From positions 3,722,501-3,786,500 of the forward strand of contig NC_071340.1 in NCBI RefSeq assembly GCF_027744825.2: a stretch of 64,000 bases of DNA, in the 5' to 3' direction. A model generated the notes under the pieces. The model had not been told where the DNA came from and made no database searches. It saw only the letters and a program-made list of their open reading frames with translations. How positions within the stretch are numbered: the first letter of the stretch is position 1; each line of letters opens with the position of its first letter. The DNA is from Synchiropus splendidus (Eukaryota; Chordata; Actinopteri; Syngnathiformes; Callionymidae). Shown here in pieces: positions 55,337-64,000 of the stretch. A program made the translations under genes and the position numbers.

Positions 55337-58300
55337 TATCAACATTTTTATGTTTGGCGTTCCGGAATCGACTTAATCTCAGGCTGAAAACCTTTTTTTC
55401 CGCATTGTGCCATAACTTTGCAGGCACGCTTCAGAACATGAAATTTTCACATGCCACTATAGCAGAAAGGGTCTTTCTAGTAGTTGCACATCAAATCTAA
55501 TCTGTCTGATGTGTTTTTCCAAAGTTTTAGAGATTTTTATGTTTGGCGTTCCGGAATCGACCATATATCAGGCTGAAAACGCGTATTCTGCATTGTGCCT
55601 TAACTTTGCAGGGAAGCTTCAGAACATGAAATTTTCACCTCCCACTATAGCAGAAATGGTCTTTCTAGTAGTTGCTCGTCAAATCTAAGCTGTCTGAAGT
55701 GTTTTTCCAAAGTTTTCAACGTTTTTATGTTTGGCGTTCCGGAACCCACCTCATCTCAGGCTGAAAACGTGTTTTCTGCATTGTGCCATAACTTTGCAGG
55801 GAAGCTTCAGAACATGAAATTTTCACCTCCCACTATATCAGAAAGGATCTTTCTAGTAGTTGCACATCACATCTAAGCTGTCTGAAGTGTTTTTCCAAAG
55901 TTATCAACATTTTTATGTTTGGCGTTCCGGAATCGATCTTATCTCAGGCTGAAAACGCGTTATCTGAATTGTGCCATAACTTTGCAGGAAAGCTGCAGAA
56001 TGTGAAATTTTCACCTCCAACTATAGCAGAAAGGGTCTTTCTAGTAGTTACACATCAAATCTAAGCTGTTTGAAGTGTTTTTCCAAAGTTATCAACATTT
56101 TTATGTTTGGCGTTCCGGAATCAACCTTATCTCAGGCTGAAAACGCGTTTTCTGCATTGTGCCATAACTTTGCAGGGAAGCCTCAGAACATGAAATGTTC
56201 ACCTCCCACAAGAGCTGAAAGGGTCTTTCTAGTACTTACACATCAAATCTAAGCTGTCTGAAGTGTTTTTCCGAAGTTATCAACATTTTTATGTTTGGCG
56301 TTCCGGAATCGACCATATCTCAGGCTGAAAACGCGTTTCCTGCATTGTGGCATAACTTTGCAGGGAAGCTTCAGAACATGAAATTTTCATTTCCCACTGT
56401 AGCAGAAAGGGTCTTTCTAGTAGTTGCTCATCAAATGTTAGCTGTCTGAAGTGTTCTTCCAAAGTTCTCAACATTTTTATGTTTGGTGTTCTGAAATCAA
56501 CCTCATCTCAGGCTGAAAACGCGTTTTACGCATTGTGCCATAACTTTGCAGGGAAGCTTCACAACATGATATTTTCACCTCCCACTATAGCAGAAAGGGT
56601 CTTTCTTGTAGTTGCACATCAAATCTGAGCTGTCTGAAGTGTTTTTCCAAAGTTTTCAAAATTTTTATGTTTGGTGTTCCTGAATCGACCTTATCTCAGG
56701 CCGAAAACGCGTTTTCTGCATTGTGCCATAACTTTGCAGGGAAGTTTCAGAGCATGAAATTTTAACCTGCCACTATAGCAGAAAAGGTCTTTCTCGTAGT
56801 TGTACATCAAATCTAAGCTGTCTGAAGTGTTTTTCCAAAGTTATCAACATTTTAATGTTTGGCGTTCCGGAATTGACCTTATCTCAGGCTGAAAACGCGT
56901 TTTACGCATTGTGCCACAACTTTGCATAAAGCTTCAGAACATGAAATTTTCACCTCCCACTATAGCAGAAAGGGTCTTTCTAGTAGCTGCACATCAAATC
57001 TAAGCTGTCTGAAATATTTTTTCCAAAGTTATCAACATTTTTATGTTTGGCGTTCTGGAACCCAACTTATCTCAGTCTGAAAACGTCTTTTTTGCATTGT
57101 GCCATAACTTTGCAGGGATGCCACAGAACATGAAATTTTCACCTGCCGCATAGTAGAAAGGGTCGTTCAAGTAGTTGCACTTCAAATCTAAGCTCTCTGA
57201 AGTGTATTTCAAAAGTTATCAACTTTTATATGTTTGGCGTTCCGGAATCGACCTTATCTCAGGCTGAAAACGCGTTTTCGGAATTGTGCCATAACTTGGC
57301 AGGGAAGCTTCAGAACATGAAATTTCCACCTCCCACTATAGCAGAAAGGGTCTTTCTCGTAGTTGCACATCAAATCTAAGCTGTCTGACATGTTTTTCCA
57401 AAGTTATCTACTTTTTTCTGTTTGGCGTTCTGCAACCCACCTTATCACAGTCTGAAAACGCGTTTTCTGCATTGTGCCATAACTTTGCAGGGAAGCTTCA
57501 GAACATGAAATTTCTACATCCCACTATAGCAGAAATGGTCTTTCTAGTAGTTGCACATCAAATCTAAACTGTTTGAAGTGTTTTTCCAAAGTAATCAACA
57601 TTTTTAAGTTTGGCGTTCCGGAGTCAACCTTATCTCAGGCTGAAAACGCATTTTACGCATTGTGCCATAACTTTGCAGGAAAGCTTCAGAACATTAAATT
57701 TTCACCTCCCACTATAGCAGAAAGGGTCTTTCTCGTACTTGTACATCAAATCTAAGCTGTCTGAAGTGTTTTTCCGAAGTTATCAACATTTTTATGTTTG
57801 GTGTTCCGGAATCAACCTTATCTGAGGCAGAAAACGCGTTATACGCATTGTGCCATAACTTTGCAGGAAAGCTTCAGAACATGAAATTTTCAACTCCCAC
57901 TATAGTAGAAAGGCTCTTTCTAGTAGTTGCACATCAAATCTAAGCTGTCTAAAGAGTTTTTCCAAAGTTATCAATATTTTTATGTTTGGCGTTCCGGAAT
58001 CGACCTTATCTCAGGCTGAAAACGCGTTTCCTGCATTGTGGCATAACTTTGCAGGGAAGCTTCAGAACATCGAATTTTCACCTCCCACTATAGCAGAAAC
58101 GGTCTTTCTCGTAGTTGCACATCAGATCTAAGCTGTCTGAAGTGTTTTTCCAGAATTATGAACATGTTTATGTTTGGCGTTTTGGAATCGACCTTCTCTC
58201 AGGCTGAAAACGCGTTTTACGCATGGTGCCATAACTTTGCAGGGAAGCTTCAGAACATCGAATTTTCACCGTCCACTATAGCAGAAACGGTCTTTCTCGT

Positions 58301-61300
58301 AGTTGCACATCAAATCTAAGCTGTCTGAAGTGTTTTTCCAAAGTTATCAACATTTTTATGTTTGGCGTACCAGAATCTATCTTATCTCAGTCTGAAAATG
58401 TGTTTTCTGCATTGTGCCGTAACTTTGAAGGGAAACCTCAGAACATGAAATTTTCAACCTCCCACTATAGCAGAAAGGGTCTTTCTAGGAGTTGCACATC
58501 AAAGCTAAGCTGTCTGAAGTGTTTTTCCAAAGTTATCAACATTTTTATGTTTGGCGTTCCGGAATCGACCTTATCTCAGACTGAAAACGCGTTTTACGCA
58601 TTATGCCATGGCTTTGGAGGGAAGCTTCAGAACATCGAATTTTCACCACCCACTATATCAGAAAGGGTATTTCTAGTAGTTGCACATCAAATCTAAGCAG
58701 TCTGAAGTGTTTTTCCAAAGTTATCAACATTTTTATGTTTGGCGTTCTGGAATCGACCTTATCTCAGGCTGAAAACGCGTTTTACGCATTGTGCCATAAC
58801 TTTGCATAAAGCTTCAGAACATGAAATTTTCACCCCCCACTGTAGCAGAAAGGGTCTTTCTAGTAGTTGCACATCAAATCTAAGCTGTCTGAAATGTTTT
58901 CCGAAAGTTATCAACATTTTTATGTTTGGCGTTCCGGAATCGACCTTATCTCAGGATGAAAAATCGTTTTCTGCATTGTCCCATAACTTTGCAGGGAAAC
59001 TTCAGAACATGAAATTTTCACCTCCCGCTATAGTAGAAAGGGTCTTTCTAGTAGTTGCACATCGAATCTAAGCTGTCTGAAGTGTTTTTCCAAAATTATC
59101 AACAGTTTTATGTTTGGCATTCCGGAATCGACCTTATCTCAGGCTGTATACGCGTTTTACGCATGGGGCCATAACTTTGCAGGGAAGCTTCAGAACATGA
59201 AATTTTCACATCCCACTATAGCAGAAAGGGTTTTTCTAGTAGTTGCACATCAGAGCTAAGCTGTCTGAAGTGTTTTTCCAAAGTTATCAACATTTTTATG
59301 TTTGGCGTTCCGGAATCGACGTTATCTCAGACTGAAAACGCGTTTTACGCATTGTGCCATAACTTTGGAGGGAAGCATCAGAACATGAAATTTTCATCTC
59401 CCACTATAGCAGAAAGGGTCTTTCTAGTAGTTACACATCAAATCTAAGCTGTCTGTAGAGTTTTTCCTGAGTTATCAACATTTTTATGTTTGGCGTTCTG
59501 AAATCAACCTCATCTCAGGCTGAAAATGCATTTTACGCATTGTGCCATAACTTTGCAGGGAAGCTTCAGAACATGATATTTTCACCTCCCACTATAGCAG
59601 AAAGGGTCTTTCTAGTAGTTGCACGTCAAATCTAAGCGGTCTGATGTGTTGTTCCAAAGTTATCAACATTTTTATGTTTGGCGTTCCGGAACTCTCCTTA
59701 TCTCACGCTTAAAACGCGTTTTCTGCATTGTGCCATAACTTTGCAGGGAAGCTTCAGAACATGAAATTTTCACCTCCCACTTCAGCAGAAAGGGTATATC
59801 TAGTAGTTGCACAACAAATCTAAGCTGTCTGAAGTGTTTTTCGAAAGTTATCAACATTTTTATGTTTGGCGTTCCGGAATCGACCTTATCTCAGGATGAA
59901 AACGCGTTTTCTGCATTGTGCCAAAACTTTTCAGGGAAGCTTCAGAATATGAAATTTTCACGTCCCACTATAGCAGAAAGGGTATTTCTAGTAGTTGCAC
60001 AACAAATCTAAGCTGTCTGAAGTGTTTTTCGAAAGTTATCAACATTTTTATGTTTGGCGTTCCGGAATCGACCTTATCTCAGGATGAAAAATCGTTTTCT
60101 GCATTGTCCCATAACTTTGCAGGGAAGCTTCAGAACATGAAATTCTGACCTCCCAATATAGCAGAAAGGGTCTTTCTAGTAGTTGCACATCAAATCTAAG
60201 CTGTTTGAAGTGTTTTTCCAAAGTTATTAACATTCTTATGTTTGGCGTTCCGGAATCGACCTTTTCTCAGGCTGAAAACGCGTTTTCTGCATTGTGCCAT
60301 AACTTTGCAGGGAAGCTTTAGAACATGAAATTTTCACGTCCCACTAGAGCAGAAAGGGTCTTTCTAGTACTTGCACATCAAATCTAAGCTGTCTGAAGTG
60401 TATTTCAAAAGTTATCAACTTTTTTATGTTTGGCGTTCCGGAATCGACCTTATCTCAGGCTGAAAACGCGTTTTACGCATTGTGCTATAACTTTGGAGGG
60501 AAGCATCAGAACATGAAATTTTCATCTCCCACTATAGCAGAAAGGGTCTTTCTAGTAGTTGCACATCAAATCTAAGCTGTCTGTAGAGTTTTTCCTGAGT
60601 TATCAACATTTTTATGTTTGGCGTTCTGAAATCAACCTCATCTCAGGCTGAAAATGCATTTTACGCATTGTGCCATAACTTTGCAGGGAAGCTTCAGAAC
60701 ATGATATTTTCACCTCCCACTATAGCAGAAAGGGTCTTTCTAGTAGTTGCACATCAAATCTAAGCGGTCTGATGTGTTTTTCGAAAGTTATCAACATTTT
60801 CATGTTTGGCGTTGTGGAACCCACCTTATCTCAGGTTGAAAACGCGTTTTCTGCATTGTGCCATAACTTTGAAGGGAAGCTTCAGAACATGAAATTTTCA
60901 CCTCCCACTACAGCAGAAAGGGTCTTTCTAGTAGTTGCACATCAAATCTAAGCTGTTTGAAGTGTTTTTCCAAAGTTATTAACATTCTTATGTTTGGCGT
61001 TCCGGAATCGACCTTTTCTCAGGCTGAAAACGCGTTTTCTGCATTGTGCCATAACTTTGCAGGGAAGCTTTAGAACATGAAATTTTCACGTCCCACTAGA
61101 GCAGAAAGGGTCTTTCTAGTACTTGCACATCAAATCTAAGCTGTCTGAAGTGTATTTCAAAAGTTATCAACTTTTTTATGTTTGACGTTCCGGAATCGAC
61201 CTTATCTCAGGCTGAAAAAGCGTTTTCGGAATTGTGCCATAACTTGGCAGGGAAGCTTCAGAACATGAAATTTCCACCTCCCACTATAGCAGAAAGGGTC

Positions 61301-64000
61301 TTTCTCGTAGTTGCACATCAAATCTAAGCTGTCTGATATGTTTTTCCAAAGTTATCAACATTTTTATGTTTGGCGTTCCGGAATCGACCTTATCTCAGGA
61401 TGAAAACGCGTTTTCTGCATTGTGCCAAAACTTTGCAGGGAAGCTTCAGAACATGAAATTTTCACCTCCCACTTCAGCAGAAAGGGTATTTCTAGTAGTT
61501 GCGCATCAAATCTAAGCTGTCTGAAGTGTATTTCCAAAGCTATCAACATTTTTATGTTTGGCGTTGTGGAACCCACCTCATCTCACGCTGAAAACGCGTT
61601 TTCTGCATTGTCCCACAACTTTGCAGGGAAGCTTCAGAACATGAAATTTTGACCTCCCAATATAGCAGAAAGGGTCTTTCTAGTAGTTGCACATCAAATC
61701 TAAGCTGTCTGATGTGTTTTTCAAAAGTTATCAACATTTTTATGTTTGGCGTTCCGGAACTCTCCTTATCTCACGCTTAAAACGCGTTTTACGCAATTTG
61801 CCATAACTTTGCAGGAAAGCCTCAGAACATGATATTTTCACCTCCCACTATAGCAGAAAGGGTCTTTCTCGTAGTTGCACATCAAATCTAAGCTGTCTGA
61901 AGTGTTTTTCCAAGGTTATCAACATTTTTATCTTTGGCGTTCCTGAATCGACCTTATCTCAGGTCGAAAACGCGTTTTCTGCATTGTGCCATAACTTTGC
62001 AGGGAAGCTTCAGAACATGAAATTTTCACCTCCCACTTCAGCAGAAAGGGTATTTCTAGTAGTTGCACATCAAATCTAAGCTGTCTGTAGAGTTTTTCCT
62101 GAGTTATCAACATTTTTATGTTTGGCGTTCCGGAATCGACCTTTTCTCAGGCTGTAAACGCGTTTTCTGCATTGTGCCATAACTTTGGAGGGAAGCTTCA
62201 GAACATGAAATTTTAACCTGCCAGTATTGCAGAAAGGGTCCTTCTAGTAGTTGCACATCAAATCTTAGCTCTCTGAAGTGTTTTTCCAAAGTTCTCAACA
62301 TTTTTATGTTTGGCGTTCTGAAATCAACCTCATCTCAGGCTGAAAACGCGTTTTACGCATTGTGCCATAACTTTGCAGGGAAGCTTCAGAACATGAAATT
62401 TTAACCTCCCACTATAGCAGAAAGGGTCTTTCTAGTAGTTGCACATCAAATCTAAGCTGTCGAAAGTGTTTTTCCAAAGTTATCAACACTTTTATGTTTG
62501 GCGTTCCGGAATCGACCTTATCTCAGGCTGAAAACACGATTTACGCATTCTGCCATAACTTTGCAGGGAAGCTTCAGAACATGAAATATTCGCCTCCCAC
62601 TATAGCAGAGAGGGTCTTTCTAGTAGTTGCACATAAAATCTAAGCTGTCTGAAGTGTTTTTCCAAAGTTATCAACATTTTTATGTTTGGCGTTCTGGAAC
62701 CCACCTTATCTCAGGCTAAAAACGCGTTTTATGCATTGTGCCATAACTTTGCAGGGAAGCTTCAGAACATGAAATTTTCACCTCCCACTATAGCAGAAAG
62801 GGTCTTTCTAGTAGTTGCACATCAAATCTAACCTGTCTGAAGTGTTTTTCCAAAGTTATCAATATTTTTATGTTTGGCGTTCCGGAATCGACCTTATCTC
62901 AGGCTGAAAACGCGTTTCCTGCATTGTGGCACAACTTTGCAGGGAAGCTTCAGAACATGAAATTTTCACCTCCCACTGTAGCAGAAAGGGTCTTTCTAGT
63001 AGTTGCACATCAAATCTAAGCTGTCTGAAGTGTTTTTCCAAAGTTATCAACACTTTTATGTTTGGCGTTCCGAAACCCACCTTATCTCAGGCTGAAAAGC
63101 GTTTTTGTGCATTGTGCCATAACTTTTCAGGGAAGCTTCAGAACATGAAATTTTAACCTCCCACTATAGCAGAAAGGGTCTTTCTAGTAGTTGCACATCA
63201 AATCTAAACTGTCTGAAGTGTTTTTCCAAAGTTATTAACACTTTTATGTTTGGCGTTCCGATACCCACCTTATCTCAGGCTGAAAAGCGTTTTTGTGCAT
63301 TGTGCCATAACTTTTCAGGGAAGCTTCAGAACATGAAATTTTAACCTGCCAGTATTGCAGAAAGGGTCCTTCTAGTAGTTGCACATCAAATCTTAGCTCT
63401 CTGAAGTGTTTTTCCAAAGTTCTCAACATTTTTATGTTTGGCGTTCTGAAATCAACCTCATCTCAGGCTGAAAACGCGTTTTACGCATTGTGCCATAACT
63501 TTGCAGGGAAGCTTCAGAACATGAAATTTTAACCTCCCACTACAGCAGAAAGGGTCTTTCTAGTAGTTGCACATCAAATCTAAGCTGTTTGAAGTGTTTT
63601 TCCAAAGTTATTAACATTCTTATGTTTGGCGTTCCGGAATCGACCTTTTCTCAGGCTGAAAACGCGTTTTCTGCATTGTGCCATAACTTTGCAGGGAAGC
63701 TTTAGAACATGAAATTTTCACGTCCCACTAGAGCAGAAAGGGTCTTTCTAGTACTTGCACATCAAATCTAAGCTGTCTGAAGTGTATTTCAAAAGTTATC
63801 AACTTTTTTATGTTTGACGTTCCGGAATCGACCTTATCTCAGGCTGAAAAAGCGTTTTCGGAATTGTGCCATAACTTGGCAGGGAAGCTTCAGAACATGA
63901 AATTTCCACCTCCCACTATAGCAGAAAGGGTCTTTCTCGTAGTTGCACATCAAATCTAAGCTGTCTGATATGTTTTTCCAAAGTTATCAACATTTTTATG

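Larger units (their letters stand above)
36700..64000. repeat. 188-bp satellite array, right part (runs off window)
   Basis: About 145 more units of the same satellite and orientation as 16634-29254. It includes blocks of higher-order duplication, in multiples of the unit, at 37150-41000, 53460-55360 and 59380-64000. Small indels include a shortened unit near 36760. No gene, RNA or other mobile insertion is visible inside. Confidence 0.97.

Noticed and set aside
16634..64000. Dozens of 60-140 codon ORFs on both strands of the 188-bp satellite
   Set aside because: They are frame shadows of a low-stop-density satellite; 188 is not divisible by three, so the same sequence is read in changing frames, and stops recur at the same unit positions.
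16634..64000. CENP-B box in the satellite unit
   Set aside because: I looked for the TTCG...A..CGGG pattern in the typical unit and did not find it.

Overview
The window looks like teleost (ray-finned fish) chromatin. It holds long CA microsatellites, short GT-AG introns, a fish-type BEL/Pao retrotransposon, a Polinton/adintovirus-like fragment and a long tandem satellite. This is inferred from element types; no single-copy gene here names the species.

Layout. (1) 1-8470 is a macro-tandem array of five units (1541, 1554, 1995 and 1851 bp, then a truncated last one). Each unit carries a 50-bp minisatellite and CA tracts. On the minus strand each full unit contains four predicted exons (D, A, B, C; 222, 96, 78 and 69 bp). 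All have splice-like borders, all are multiples of three, and all are phase 1-1, so repeating or dropping units would keep the frame. (2) 8609-9278 holds three further predicted minus-strand exons, upstream of the array in the direction of transcription and phase-compatible with it. The simplest reading is one minus-strand gene of unknown function whose exons have been amplified with the array. (3) 9446-12805 is mostly non-coding and includes a 378-bp direct duplication. A lone Ig-like exon is possible at 12806-12950. (4) 13217-16635 is a decayed Polinton/adintovirus-like block: an acidic ORF with an in-frame stop, a Cys/His-motif ORF, a frameshifted integrase with chromodomain, an intact penton-like capsid ORF, and a stub of a further ORF at the satellite edge. 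(5) 16634-29254 and 36700-64000 are one array of a 188-bp satellite (about 210 units seen, open at the right edge), with local higher-order structure. (6) 29255-36699 is a 7445-bp BEL/Pao LTR retrotransposon on the minus strand, inserted in the satellite with a 5-bp target duplication. Its LTRs differ at 2 of 373 positions, so it is young.

The best candidate for something undescribed is the exon-bearing macro-array: protein exons of symmetric phase embedded in a tandem repeat whose introns carry 61 regular copies of a 50-bp minisatellite containing a CTCF-like core. Most small ORFs in the satellite and array are frame shadows and are not annotated.
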